64,000 nt of DNA from Nonomuraea soli (GTDB lineage Bacteria; Actinomycetota; Actinomycetes; Streptosporangiales; Streptosporangiaceae), in contig NZ_JACDUR010000005.1 in NCBI RefSeq assembly GCF_013761175.1, positions 32,873 to 96,872 on the forward strand, given 5' to 3'. The translations under genes and the position numbers were made by a program. Of this stretch, positions 49,906 through 60,018 are shown piece after piece. Every line of letters starts with the position of its first letter. The stretch's first letter is position 1. Below the pieces are notes generated by a model. It was not told where the DNA came from. It made no database searches and saw only the letters and a list, made by a program, of their open reading frames with translations.

Positions 49906-51458
49906 GCATCACCCCCCGGCCGGAGCTGCTGCCGGTAGGCCGCCATCTCCGGACGGTCGCCGTGCCCGGCCTTGACCAGGGCACGCTCCAGCTCGGTGGC
50001 CGGACGGATGATGAAGTCGGTCTTGTATTCCGGGGTCAGCTGCTCCAATGCGGCGATACCGAGTTTGAGAGCCTCTTCGGGATCGCCGTCGATGAGCCGG
50101 CAGTGGGCGCGGTCCAGCCGGATGAGCGTCTGGTCGAGAATGTGGTCGGAGTACTTGTCGAGCGCCTGCTCCAGCACGACGTCGGCTTCCAGGGTCTGGC
50201 CCAGCTTGGTGAGCACGTCGCCCTGGTAGAAGTACAGCTGCTTCTCGGTGTAGCCGAAGGCCACGTCGTGCTGTTCCTGCGTCTTCATGTGGGAGAAGGC
50301 CGACCTCGCGCGGGCCAGCGCCCGCTTGGCCTGGTCGACCACTTCCTTCTTGCTGTCGCTGCCCGAGAGCATGGCCAGCGCCCTGGCCTCGACGACCGGC
50401 GCCATCGCCTGCGCGGCGCAGGGAGTCTGGCCGGCCAGGTCGCGGCTCTTCTTGGCCAGGTTGAGCGCCTCGCGGGCGTCGCCGTAGTAGAGCGGGACCA
50501 GCGCCTCGCGGGCGGTCACCCAGGCGCGGAGAGCCCGGTCGCCGGTCTCGTCGGCGGCCAGGCGGCCGGTGCGGAAGAACGACCTCGCCTGCCGGTGGTC
50601 GCCCAGGTTGATCATGATCATGCCGCTCAGCCCCGACAGCTGGGCGGCCATCCGGCACAGCCGCTCCTGCAGGTCGACAGGCTGCCGCTTGGTCATGGCG
50701 TTGCGCACCGCGCTCAGCTCCAGGAGCACGTCGCACAGCAGGCGCAGCGGAGGCGTGCTGGTGTACTGCCGGCCGAAGCTGAGCGTCGCCTCCTCCCACT
50801 GGTCGAGCATCGCGGGCGAGACCGTGGCGGTCACCAGCGTCTCGTCCATGCGCCGCCGAACGCCCTCGGCGGCACCCAGGACCGGCCCGTCGAGCTGGGT
50901 CTTGGGATTGTTGGCCAGAAGCTGTAACAACGTGCGCCGGAGGATGTTCTCGTCCTCGTCGGACTCCTCGTTCGGCATGGAGTTGGCGTTCGGCGGGATC
51001 AGCAGATCGCCTCGCATGCTCATGCTGAGCGACGAGGCGCGGTGATCGGCAGGCGGCAGCTCGCCGCGCACCACCCCCGGCATGCGGTGGCCGTGACCGC
51101 AGATGCAGGGGCCGTCGTAGCCGAGCGCGCCCGGCTCGACCCGGTACACGGTGCACAGATAGTGGAGGTACTCGGGTCCGGGGCGCTTCAGGCCGCTCTC
51201 GTAGGCCGACAGCAACGTCTCGCCGATGCCGGGGACGGGCTTCTCGTCACGCTCGAAGAGTGCGCGAACCTGCTCGATGACATCGGCCAGCGCGATGCCG
51301 TACGAGAGACGGTGAGCCTTGATCTTGGTCGTGCCGAACTGCGGGTTGCACGTCTCGTAGATCTCGTCTGCGGTCTGGGCCGACGAGCGACCGGCGGCCA
51401 GACCCTTGGCTCGGATCCGCCGGGCGATCTCGGTCTCCCTGTGCTGCCTGCCGGACAT
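49902..51458 (-). CDS. XRE-type regulator with helical TPR-like ligand domain
   Basis: A 518-aa actinobacterial regulator. An N-terminal HTH lies at about 50-115 (ALADVIEQVRALFERDE, ETLLSAYESGLKRPGPEYL). A cysteine/histidine turn follows (CICGHGH). The body from 160 on is a TPR-like series (LGDHRQARSFFRTGRLA, GDAREALNLAKKSRDLAG), as in quorum or lipid-sensing regulators. No ligand is known. GGAAGGGGC precedes the ATG. The downstream GNAT gene is coupled to it and a divergent 94-aa gene is upstream. Confidence 0.88.
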   Translation of the reverse strand: MSGRQHRETEIARRIRAKGLAAGRSSAQTADEIYETCNPQFGTTKIKAHRLSYGIALADVIEQVRALFERDEKPVPGIGETLLSAYESGLKRPGPEYLHYLCTVYRVEPGALGYDGPCICGHGHRMPGVVRGELPPADHRASSLSMSMRGDLLIPPNANSMPNEESDEDENILRRTLLQLLANNPKTQLDGPVLGAAEGVRRRMDETLVTATVSPAMLDQWEEATLSFGRQYTSTPPLRLLCDVLLELSAVRNAMTKRQPVDLQERLCRMAAQLSGLSGMIMINLGDHRQARSFFRTGRLAADETGDRALRAWVTAREALVPLYYGDAREALNLAKKSRDLAGQTPCAAQAMAPVVEARALAMLSGSDSKKEVVDQAKRALARARSAFSHMKTQEQHDVAFGYTEKQLYFYQGDVLTKLGQTLEADVVLEQALDKYSDHILDQTLIRLDRAHCRLIDGDPEEALKLGIAALEQLTPEYKTDFIIRPATELERALVKAGHGDRPEMAAYRQQLRPGGDA

Positions 51459-51718
51459 TCACCGGCCCCTTCCACACGTTGACGCAACGTAGCGATTGTG
51501 TTGCGGTGCGCCTATAGAAGCACTATGGACCATTGAGGACAGGTTGAAAACGCCTACGCCCAGCCTACGGTTAAGGATCGTCCTCCCGCGGACTGTTTCT
51601 TACAACCCACGAGGGAGAAGGGGACTCCTTGTGTGCAGGTTGTACTCGTTGCGTCACTCGAATTCTTCAGTCACATTGAGCCCACCAGCAAGGATTCAAG
51701 CAGTGGGGAGGAAACGAG

Positions 51719-52003
51719 GTGGGTGACGACAACCTCGGGCACCTGGAGCGCTTGGTGTCAGAACTCGGTGCTCGGGGATTGCTCGCGCGAGTGGTCCGGT
51801 CCCAATCCGGCCGAGCCTTCGTACGGGTGATCAATCCAAATGCGACAAGCCTGACCGAGAGTGTCACCTGCCGGCAGGCGTCCAAGCCAGAACTGTCCGA
51901 CTGGTGGTACTGCTGGTCCTGGGGCGAGCGGATGCACCAGGCCGATGATCCAGCAGGAGCAGCGACGAAAGTCGCCCGAGTGCTAGCCGCCGTGGGCGAG
52001 TGA
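51719..52003 (+). CDS. Small conserved actinobacterial protein (94 aa)
   Basis: No assigned function. The protein has a short helix (LERLVSELGARGLLARVV) followed by a beta section with FVRVINPNA. It ends in WWYCWSWGERM, a motif seen in many small actinobacterial proteins that sit beside XRE regulators. The GTG start has GGGGAGGAAACGAG directly before it. It is divergent from the XRE-TPR gene across a 260-base gap that has several AT-rich boxes but no clear promoter. Confidence 0.75.
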   Translation: MGDDNLGHLERLVSELGARGLLARVVRSQSGRAFVRVINPNATSLTESVTCRQASKPELSDWWYCWSWGERMHQADDPAGAATKVARVLAAVGE

Positions 52004-52065
52004 ACGAGGCGGTGAACCTGGTGGAGCGCAGCCACCACGGCTCACCGCCCCCACAGCGGCCTCAC

Positions 52066-52253
52066 GGAGCCGGCGAGCTGACCGGTGCGGAGAATCCCCC
52101 CTTGGATTCTGGTCGGCTCGCCGGCTCCCCGCCAACTTCGCAAGCGGGGATCCGCAGAGGATCCCGAACGGAAACGGCACGGGACACGCTTCCGGGTGTG
52201 TGTCCCGGCCGAGCCGTACGTCACCGGAGCGTGACGGGCCCTCCCTCCGCGGC
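52066..52253. repeat. Run of consecutive perfect inverted repeats
   Basis: Six hairpins in a row. 52066-52078 pairs with 52116-52128 (13 bases) and holds a 7-base hairpin at 52091-52110. CCCCGC/GCGGGG is near 52127-52149. GGGATCC/GGATCCC is at 52147-52165. CGGGACAC/GTGTCCCG is at 52180-52207. CGTCAC/GTGACG is near 52219-52236. GGGCCCT/AGGGCCC is near 52237. A frame that runs through the region (52000-52293) overlaps the previous stop but looks non-coding. Confidence 0.6.
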
Positions 52254-52300
52254 CCAGGGCCCTCGCGACCCCGTCTTCCCCGGCGTGATGTGACGGCGGC

Positions 52301-52357
52301 CGGTTCGGTCGGCAGAGTCTGTATGGTCGTAATTCCGTACATCTGCCGACCGAACCG
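52301..52357 (+). promoter_or_regulatory. 57-base near-complete palindrome in the mscS leader
   Basis: CGGTTCGGTCGGCAGA (52301-52316) is matched base for base by 52342-52357. The 25-base centre contains its own 7-base stem (one G-U pair) and a TATGGT box (52322-52327). It ends 20 bases before the mscS GTG and just before the ribosome site CCGGAGGACT. It may be an operator over the promoter, or an RNA hairpin. Confidence 0.65.
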
Positions 52358-52377
52358 CTTCCGGAGGACTTCCCCTC

Positions 52378-53325
52378 GTGTTCCTGCAAGCGCCCGCCAC
52401 TGACGCCATCGCCAACGTGTGCACCCAGGACACCGTGATCTGTGCCCCCATCGCCGAACTGCTCAACAACGTCGGCGCGTCCGCCTGGGCACCGCTCATC
52501 GCCAGCGCGATCACCATCCTCGTCATCGTGATCATCGCCTTCATCGCGAGAAACCTGGTGCACCGGCTCATCAAGCGCGTGGTCGGCCGCGCGGCCAGCG
52601 GCCCGATGACCAGCCGATGGCGCAAGACCGCGGGAGCCACCGAGGGCATCGACGCCCTCCTGCACGAACGGCGCAAGCAGCGGGCCGAGACGATCGGCTC
52701 CGTACTCGGGCACGTCGCCACGATCGTCATCCTCGGCACCGCGGTCCTGACGGTCATGGAGCGCCTGACCATCCCCATCGCCCCCCTGCTCACCAGCGTC
52801 GGCATCGTCGGCGTCGCGCTCGGCTTCGGCGCGCAGGAACTGGTCAAGGACTTCATCGCCGGCATGTTCATGCTGCTGGAGGACCAGTACGGCGTGGGCG
52901 ACGTCGTCGACGTGGGCACCGCGGTGGGCACCGTCGAGGCCGTGACCCTGCGCATCACCCGCCTGCGCGACGCCGACGGGCGGGTCTGGTACGTGCGCAA
53001 CGGCACCATCGCCCGGGTCGGCAACGAATCGCAGGGCTGGTCACGCGCCTACCTCGACGTCCCCGTGGCCTACACGTCCGAGATCACCACCGTCAAGGAG
53101 GTGCTCGAGCAGGTGGCCGACCAGCTGTGGGACGACGGCGCCTACCGGGAGAAGGTCATCGTCGACAGGCCCGACGTCTTCGGCGTCGAGCAGATGTCCG
53201 ACAGCTCTCTCGTCTTCCGCATCTCGGTGAAAACCCTCCCCTCCCAGCAGGCGGCGGTGGCCCGGGAGTTGCGCCTGCGGGTAAAGTCCGCCCTGGACGA
53301 GGCGGGAATAGCCCTGGCCGCCTAG
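52378..53325 (+). CDS. MscS-family mechanosensitive channel
   Basis: A 315-aa membrane channel that opens on hypo-osmotic shock. Helices are near 40-60, 103-125 and 132-150. The pore helix and the beta domain follow with SVGIVGVALGFGAQELVKDF, then VGDVVDVG and VTLRITRLRDADGRVWYVRN, the core of the family. It is shorter than E. coli MscS at the C-terminus only slightly. A GTG start is used with CCGGAGG ahead. The upstream leader is strongly structured. The globin gene follows 15 bases later. Confidence 0.94.
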   Translation: MFLQAPATDAIANVCTQDTVICAPIAELLNNVGASAWAPLIASAITILVIVIIAFIARNLVHRLIKRVVGRAASGPMTSRWRKTAGATEGIDALLHERRKQRAETIGSVLGHVATIVILGTAVLTVMERLTIPIAPLLTSVGIVGVALGFGAQELVKDFIAGMFMLLEDQYGVGDVVDVGTAVGTVEAVTLRITRLRDADGRVWYVRNGTIARVGNESQGWSRAYLDVPVAYTSEITTVKEVLEQVADQLWDDGAYREKVIVDRPDVFGVEQMSDSSLVFRISVKTLPSQQAAVARELRLRVKSALDEAGIALAA

Positions 53326-53340
53326 GCATTGGAATTCAAC

Positions 53341-53721
53341 GTGAGTGAGCCCACCTTCTACGACGCCGTCGGCGGTGAGGAGACGTTCAAGCGTCTCGTC
53401 CACCGCTTCTACGAGGGCGTCGCCGAAGACCCCCTGCTGCGCCCCATGTATCCCGAGGCGGATCTGACCGGAGCCGAGGAGCGGCTGCGGTTGTTCCTGA
53501 TGCAGTACTGGGGCGGCCCTGGCACCTACAGCCAGGAGCGCGGGCACCCGCGGCTGCGCATGCGCCACGCGCCCTTCGTCGTCGACGACGCGGCGCGCGA
53601 TGCGTGGTTGCGGCACATGCACGATGCGGTGCAGTCCTTGGAGCTTCCGCAGGAGCTCGAAACCCGGCTTTGGGACTATTTGGTTTATGCCGCCCACAGC
53701 CTGGTCAATTCACATGGATGA
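53341..53721 (+). CDS. glbO: Group II truncated hemoglobin
   Basis: A 126-aa globin of the trHbO type, matching the Mycobacterium pattern in FYDAVGGEETFKRLVHRFYEGVAED, YPEADLTGAEERLRLFL, QYWGGPGTYS and GHPRLRMRHAPF, where the heme-ligating histidine is the one in RHAPF. It handles O2, peroxide or NO. GTG at 53341 gives the usual length; a TTG at 53329 is the alternative. Its stop overlaps the amylase-family ATG by 4 bases. Confidence 0.95.
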   Translation: MSEPTFYDAVGGEETFKRLVHRFYEGVAEDPLLRPMYPEADLTGAEERLRLFLMQYWGGPGTYSQERGHPRLRMRHAPFVVDDAARDAWLRHMHDAVQSLELPQELETRLWDYLVYAAHSLVNSHG

Positions 53722-55223
53722 GCATCCCCTGGTGGCGTGACGCCGTCGTTTATGAGATCTATGTCCGGAGTTTCGCCGACGCCTCAGGAGACGGCGTCGG
53801 CGACCTGGCGGGCATCCGCCGCCGCCTGCCGTACCTGGCCGAGCTGGGCGTCGACGCCATCTGGCTGACGCCCTTCTACCCCTCGCCCATGAACGACGGC
53901 GGCTACGACGTGGCCGACTACCGTGACGTGGACCCGCTCTTCGGCTCCCTCGACGACTTCTCCGGCCTGGTCGCCGACGCGCACGCGCACGGGCTGCGGG
54001 TCATCGTCGACATCGTGCCCAACCACTCCTCCTCCGACCACGCGTGGTTCCAGGAGGCATTGCGTGGCGTCGGCCGCGACCGCTACGTCTTCCGCGACGA
54101 GCCGAACAACTGGCAGTCGACCTTCGGCGGGCCCGCCTGGACCCAGCTGGACGACGGGCAGTGGTATCTGCACCTGTTCGCCCCCTCGCAGCCGGACTTC
54201 AACTGGCGCAACCCGGTCGTGCACGAGGAGTTCCTGTCGATCCTGAAGTTCTGGCTCGACCTCGGCGTCGACGGCTTCCGCATCGACGTCGCGATGGGCC
54301 TGTACAAGGCGGAGGGCTTCCCCGACGTCGAGGACCAGTCGTTCATGTCGGTCTCGCCCATCTGGGGTCAGGCGGAGGTGCACGAGGTCTACCGCGAGTG
54401 GCGCAAGGTCCTCGACGGCTATCCCGGCGAGCGCATGGCCGTGGGCGAGGTCTGGACCGACGACCCGGCCGACCTGGCCCGCTACGTGCGCCCCGACGAG
54501 CTGCACCAGAGCTTCAACTTCGCCTGGCTGCAGGCACCCTGGTCACCGACGGCCTTCCGCACGGTCATCGACGACACCCTGGCCACGGTGCCGTTCGCCA
54601 CGTGGGTGCTGTCGAACCACGACGTCGTACGGCACCGCACACGCTACGGCGCCGAGGAGCCGGGCGCCGGCCTGCCGCGCGCCAAGGCGGCCCTGCTGAC
54701 CATGCTCGCCCTGCCCGGCTCCGCCTACCTCTACCAGGGGGAGGAACTCGGCCTTCCCGAGGTCACCGACATTCCCGATGAGGATCGCCAGGACCCCATC
54801 TTCTTCCAGTCGAAAGGGACCCTGCCGGGACGCGACGGGTGCCGGGTGCCCATCCCGTGGGCCGCCACCGGCGCCTCCCACGGCTTCTCCCCCGAAGGCG
54901 TCAAGCCCTGGCTTCCGCAACCCTCCGTGTTCGCCGACCTCAGCGTCGAGGCGCAGGAAGGCGACGAGGAGTCGACGCTCGCCTTCTACCGGCGGGCGCT
55001 CGCCCGCCGCCGTGACCTGCTGAAAGAGCTCCCTTACAACCTGGAGTGGCTGGATTCTCCCGAGGGTGCGCTTTTCTTCACCCGCGGGTCGCTGATCTGC
55101 GCGATCAACTGTGGCCTCGAGCCCGTACGGCTGCCGCCGCACACGTCGGTGACGCTGGCGAGCGGACCTCTGGAGGGCGACCTGCTTCCTCCCGACACGG
55201 CGGTCTGGTTGCACGCTGAGTAG
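53718..55223 (+). CDS. GH13 alpha-glucosidase-type glycoside hydrolase
   Basis: A 501-aa cytoplasmic alpha-glucosidase of family GH13. The nucleophile is D190 in DGFRIDVA, the acid/base is E244 in AVGEVW, and the third acid is D302 in LSNHDVVR. The N-terminal WWRDAVVYEIYVRSFAD and VPNHSSSDHAWF blocks are standard. No signal peptide is present, so it acts on imported maltose-type sugars or trehalose breakdown products. It is coupled to the globin gene, and with mscS forms a three-gene operon. Confidence 0.95.
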   Translation: MSIPWWRDAVVYEIYVRSFADASGDGVGDLAGIRRRLPYLAELGVDAIWLTPFYPSPMNDGGYDVADYRDVDPLFGSLDDFSGLVADAHAHGLRVIVDIVPNHSSSDHAWFQEALRGVGRDRYVFRDEPNNWQSTFGGPAWTQLDDGQWYLHLFAPSQPDFNWRNPVVHEEFLSILKFWLDLGVDGFRIDVAMGLYKAEGFPDVEDQSFMSVSPIWGQAEVHEVYREWRKVLDGYPGERMAVGEVWTDDPADLARYVRPDELHQSFNFAWLQAPWSPTAFRTVIDDTLATVPFATWVLSNHDVVRHRTRYGAEEPGAGLPRAKAALLTMLALPGSAYLYQGEELGLPEVTDIPDEDRQDPIFFQSKGTLPGRDGCRVPIPWAATGASHGFSPEGVKPWLPQPSVFADLSVEAQEGDEESTLAFYRRALARRRDLLKELPYNLEWLDSPEGALFFTRGSLICAINCGLEPVRLPPHTSVTLASGPLEGDLLPPDTAVWLHAE

Positions 55224-55236
55224 TCGTCGGCGGGCT

Positions 55237-55242
55237 TAGGGT
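55237..55242 (+). promoter_or_regulatory. -10 box TAGGGT of a leaderless promoter
   Basis: TAGGGT is 6 bases before the GTG at 55249, as in the prolyl oligopeptidase promoter. Confidence 0.55.
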
Positions 55243-55248
55243 GAAGGC

Positions 55249-55557
55249 GTGCTGCCACTCGTCACCCTGCTGCTGTCCCTGGCCGGTCCCTGCGCGTGCA
55301 CTCCGGGCGAGTTGTGCACCTGGAAGGGGACCGGCTACACCGGCTCCCACATCGAGGCGCCGCAGCCCGGCGACGTCGCCCGGTCGATCATGAACAAGAG
55401 CGTCGACCCTGCCGAATTCTCCGGCACCGTCATCCTTGCCGACGGCACGACCCGGTCGCGCACCTTCTGCCTCAACCCCGGCGAAGGCCAGTCCGACACC
55501 GGCGAGTTCACGATCACCCGCGTCGCCGTACGCTCCGCTCCGTGCTCACTGGTATGA
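55249..55557 (+). CDS. Secreted peptidase-inhibitor I36-like protein
   Basis: A 102-aa secreted protein. The signal peptide is MLPLVTLLLSLAGPCAC. The mature part has CTPGELCTWKGTGYTG, the crystallin-like start of I36 (SMPI) inhibitors of metalloproteases, and a later cysteine pair that may form disulfides. Streptomyces SMPI inhibits thermolysin; activity here is unproven. The GTG start is leaderless-like. The last 44 bases overlap the MFS gene on the other strand. Confidence 0.8.
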   Translation: MLPLVTLLLSLAGPCACTPGELCTWKGTGYTGSHIEAPQPGDVARSIMNKSVDPAEFSGTVILADGTTRSRTFCLNPGEGQSDTGEFTITRVAVRSAPCSLV

Positions 55558-56758
55558 CCGGCACCGAGACCAGCGCGCACAACAACCCCGCCACGAAACC
55601 CGCCTCGAACCCCCACCGGGCGATCGCCATCCCCGCCACGGGCACGGTCACCAGGGCCACCACGTTCTGGACGGTGTTGTGCAGGCCCAGCACCCGCCCG
55701 CCCCACCCGGCGCCGGCCAGCTCCCCCGCGGCCAGATAGGCCAGCCCGTTGCCCGCCACGGTGATCACCGAGGCCACCGCCACCGCGGGCGGGCCCCCGC
55801 CCACCACGAGCACCGCCAGCACCGCCGCCGAGGTCCAGGTCAGGACCCGCAACGGGGACATGCGCAGGCTCGTGCGATCCGACCAGCGGCCGACCGCGAT
55901 CCTGATCACCACTCCCCCGATCGCCGCCACGCCGAACAGCTGACCGGCGCTCACGCCGCTCCAGCCGTACTCCCCTGCCAGGAACGCCACGCCGTACGTG
56001 CCGACGATCACCTGCGGCACCACCTGCAGGGCGCTCGTCGCGTGCACCCGCCACAACGCCGGCTGCCCGTACGGCGAGGCGGCCGCCGGCTGCCTCGCCT
56101 GCGCGACGGCGGCCGGAGGTTCGCGCATGAGGACCGCCGCGAGCACGGCGGCCAGCAGGCTGGCGGCGGCGCAGGTCAGCAGGACGCCCGCGATGCCGTG
56201 GCGCTCGCAGATCGGGGGCAGGACGAAGGCGGCCAGCGCCATGCCGAGGGTGTAGGAGATCTGGCGCAGGCCCATCGCCACGCCGCGTTCGCGCGGCTCG
56301 AACCAGCGCAACACGATGCGCCCCCCGCTCACCATCGCCGCCGCACCCGCCGCCCCGGCCAGAGCCAGCAGGAGGATCACCCAGCCGACCGTCCCTGACG
56401 CGCCGGCGCCTGACGTCCCATCCCCAGATCCACCGAGCCCTGGCCCGCCGAACCCCGGCCCACCGAGGCCCGGCCCGCCGTTGGCGGCCACCAGGCCGGC
56501 CACCGCGAGAAGCACGGCCGCCAGCCCCACCCCGAGCCCGAGGATCAGCCGCTCCCCGCGCCGGTCCGCCAGCGCCCCCCACGGCACCAGCGCCACCAGG
56601 ATCCCGAGCCCTGGAGCGTTCCCGATCAGCCCCGCGACAGGCAGCGACACCTCGAAGTGCCGCTGCAGATCAGGCATCACCAGAGGTAACCCGAACAGCC
56701 CGAGGGTGACGCTCGTGTGCGCGTTCACCCCGATGGCGAGCATCAGCCAGCGTTTCAT
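55514..56758 (-). CDS. MFS-family transporter
   Basis: A 414-aa membrane protein with about 12 hydrophobic helices. The loop after helix 2 has the MFS motif PWGALADRRGERLILGLGV, and the second half carries a matching GRWSDRTSLRMS. A glycine-rich low-complexity insert (GPGLGGPGFGGPGLGGSG) lies between helices 3 and 4. The substrate is unknown. The ATG overlaps the thioesterase stop by 4 bases, so the two are coupled. Confidence 0.9.
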   Translation of the reverse strand: MKRWLMLAIGVNAHTSVTLGLFGLPLVMPDLQRHFEVSLPVAGLIGNAPGLGILVALVPWGALADRRGERLILGLGVGLAAVLLAVAGLVAANGGPGLGGPGFGGPGLGGSGDGTSGAGASGTVGWVILLLALAGAAGAAAMVSGGRIVLRWFEPRERGVAMGLRQISYTLGMALAAFVLPPICERHGIAGVLLTCAAASLLAAVLAAVLMREPPAAVAQARQPAAASPYGQPALWRVHATSALQVVPQVIVGTYGVAFLAGEYGWSGVSAGQLFGVAAIGGVVIRIAVGRWSDRTSLRMSPLRVLTWTSAAVLAVLVVGGGPPAVAVASVITVAGNGLAYLAAGELAGAGWGGRVLGLHNTVQNVVALVTVPVAGMAIARWGFEAGFVAGLLCALVSVPVIPVSTERSVRRRG

Positions 56759-57162
56759 TCCACGTGGTAACGCTTCAGATAGGACAGCTCCGCCGCGCTC
56801 AGCCGCCGCGGCGCCTGCCGCTCCACGTCGTAGGAGACCAGCACCGAGGTCGCCCGGACGAACACCTCGGCGTCGTCCCTCACCTCGTACTCCAGGGCGA
56901 ACCGCACCGCCCTGATCTCGCTCACCCACGACTCCACGCGCACCGGGTACGGGCGGAAGGTGAGCGGCCGCAGGTAGTCGATCTCGTGCCGGGCCACGAC
57001 CAGGCCCTCGAACGGCGCCTCGCCCTCGTGGTGGGGGTCGATGTGGAACATCGCCATCCTGGCGTCCTCGAGGTAGTCGAAGAAGCGCACGTTGTTCACA
57101 TGCCCCAGGGAGTCGATGTCGGCGAAACGCACCATCCGGGGGAAGACGTGCCGCTGCTTCAT
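56755..57162 (-). CDS. Acyl-CoA thioesterase (4HBT hotdog fold)
   Basis: A 135-aa hotdog-fold thioesterase of the YbgC/4HBT type. It has VRFADIDSLGHVNNVRFFDYLEDARM with the active aspartate, then VARHEIDYLRPL and RATSVLVSYD. It hydrolyses an acyl-CoA of unknown chain length. GAAGGATCT precedes ATG 57162. The MFS gene is coupled downstream, which may mean joint acyl-product export (inference only). Confidence 0.93.
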   Translation of the reverse strand: MKQRHVFPRMVRFADIDSLGHVNNVRFFDYLEDARMAMFHIDPHHEGEAPFEGLVVARHEIDYLRPLTFRPYPVRVESWVSEIRAVRFALEYEVRDDAEVFVRATSVLVSYDVERQAPRRLSAAELSYLKRYHVE

Positions 57163-57286
57163 AGATCCTTCAACCACCCGGCCACGCTACCGGCCCCACG
57201 GGCCCGGCCCGCAGGGTGCCCCTCCTCGACACAGTGAGAGACTGAATCGTCACGTAGTGAACTCAATCGGCAGGTGGGGGAACATC

Positions 57287-57937
57287 ATGAAAGTCTTCCT
57301 GATCGGCTCCGCGGGAGGCGTCGGCCGGCGGCTGGCCAAGCTGCTCACCGACGGCGGCGACCAGGTGACCGGCATGACCCGCAACCCCGCCCAGGCCGAT
57401 ACGGTGGCCGCCACCGGCGCGACCCCGCTCGCGGGCGACCTCATCGACGACTCGACCGACGCCCTGGCCGCCAAGCTCGCCGGCCACGACGCCGTCGTCT
57501 TCTCCGCCGGCGCCCACGGCACCGGCATGGACAGGACCACCCTGATCGACGGCAAGGGCCTGGAGAAGGCCGCAGACGCCGCCGCCCTGGCCGGGGTGCC
57601 GAGGTTCGTCCTGGTGTCGGTGTTCCCGGACGCCGGACGCGGCCGGGAGGTCAACGAGGGGTTCGAGCACTACATGCGGGTGAAGAAGACCGCCGACGTG
57701 TATCTGACGGGGACCGGCCTCGACTGGCTCATCGTCCGTCCCGGCACGCTGCTCGACCAGCCCGGCACCGGGCGGGTGACGGCGGGCGTCGCGATCGAGT
57801 ACGGCGACGTGCCCCGGGACGACGTGGCCGGCTTCATCGCGGCGGCTCTGCACGAGCGGGCACTCAGCCGGGTCATCGTGGAGCTGACCGCAGGCGACAC
57901 GCCCATCGCGGACGCCGTCAAACGAGCCCGCCCCTAG
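57287..57937 (+). CDS. NAD(P)-binding Rossmann-fold (SDR/NmrA-like) protein
   Basis: A 216-aa protein with the cofactor loop FLIGSAGGVGRRLAKLLTDGG, then TRNPAQ, HDAVVFSAGAHGTGMD, and FVLVSVFPDAG. It has YMRVKKTADVYLTGTGLDWLIVRPGTL, where the YxxxK pair is altered but present in spirit. It resembles the YwnB/Hscarg group. It probably senses redox or reduces a small molecule. GGTGGGGG precedes the ATG at 57287. It ends in a bidirectional terminator. Confidence 0.88.
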   Translation: MKVFLIGSAGGVGRRLAKLLTDGGDQVTGMTRNPAQADTVAATGATPLAGDLIDDSTDALAAKLAGHDAVVFSAGAHGTGMDRTTLIDGKGLEKAADAAALAGVPRFVLVSVFPDAGRGREVNEGFEHYMRVKKTADVYLTGTGLDWLIVRPGTLLDQPGTGRVTAGVAIEYGDVPRDDVAGFIAAALHERALSRVIVELTAGDTPIADAVKRARP

Positions 57938-58028
57938 GCCCTCTGGACGGCCTCGCGATTTCCACCCGGCCCGTCAGCCCGTCGAGCCGTCCATCGAGAT
58001 CCTCACTCACCGGCGCACCAAAGACGCC

Positions 58029-58064
58029 GGACGGGCGCCTCCCGAACCCAGGAGACGCCCGTCC
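58029..58064. terminator. Bidirectional hairpin between the Rossmann protein gene and ettA
   Basis: A 9-base stem GGACGGGCG (58029-58037) with 58056-58064, continued by 4 inner pairs after one mismatch. It lies in the gap between two convergent genes, with no U-run. Confidence 0.6.
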
Positions 58065-58091
58065 ACGAACCAGTCGGCGAGTGGTAGTCGC

Positions 58092-59756
<1,665 letters not shown>

Positions 59757-59763
59757 GACATCT

Positions 59764-59769
59764 AGCTTA
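59764..59769 (-). promoter_or_regulatory. -10 box TAAGCT of a leaderless promoter
   Basis: TAAGCT on the minus strand, 7 bases before the ettA ATG at 59756. Leaderless initiation of an initiation-stage factor is notable. Confidence 0.5.
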
Positions 59770-60018
59770 GGGCCTTCCGGGGACCCGCCCGTGCGCAGCG
59801 ACCCTTACCACCGCGGCCCATCCGGCTTCCCGCCGTACGGCACACGCCGGACAACCCGGCGGCGCCCCCTTACCCACCAGGTCCCGCGCGGTACCGCCTG
59901 CGCTGGTCCTCCGCCGTGCTTCGCGGGGAGACGCAGGTCACATCGCCCCGTTGTCACACTTCCTCAGGCCGTCCCGTCCTATGCGTGTATCCGCGAAACA
60001 CCAAGCAAGGAGCACACC

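Noticed and set aside
52000..52293. 97-aa frame overlapping the stop of the 94-aa gene
   Set aside because: It runs through a series of perfect hairpins and has a biased composition without a family. Coupling by GTGA is possible, so it is not fully excluded.
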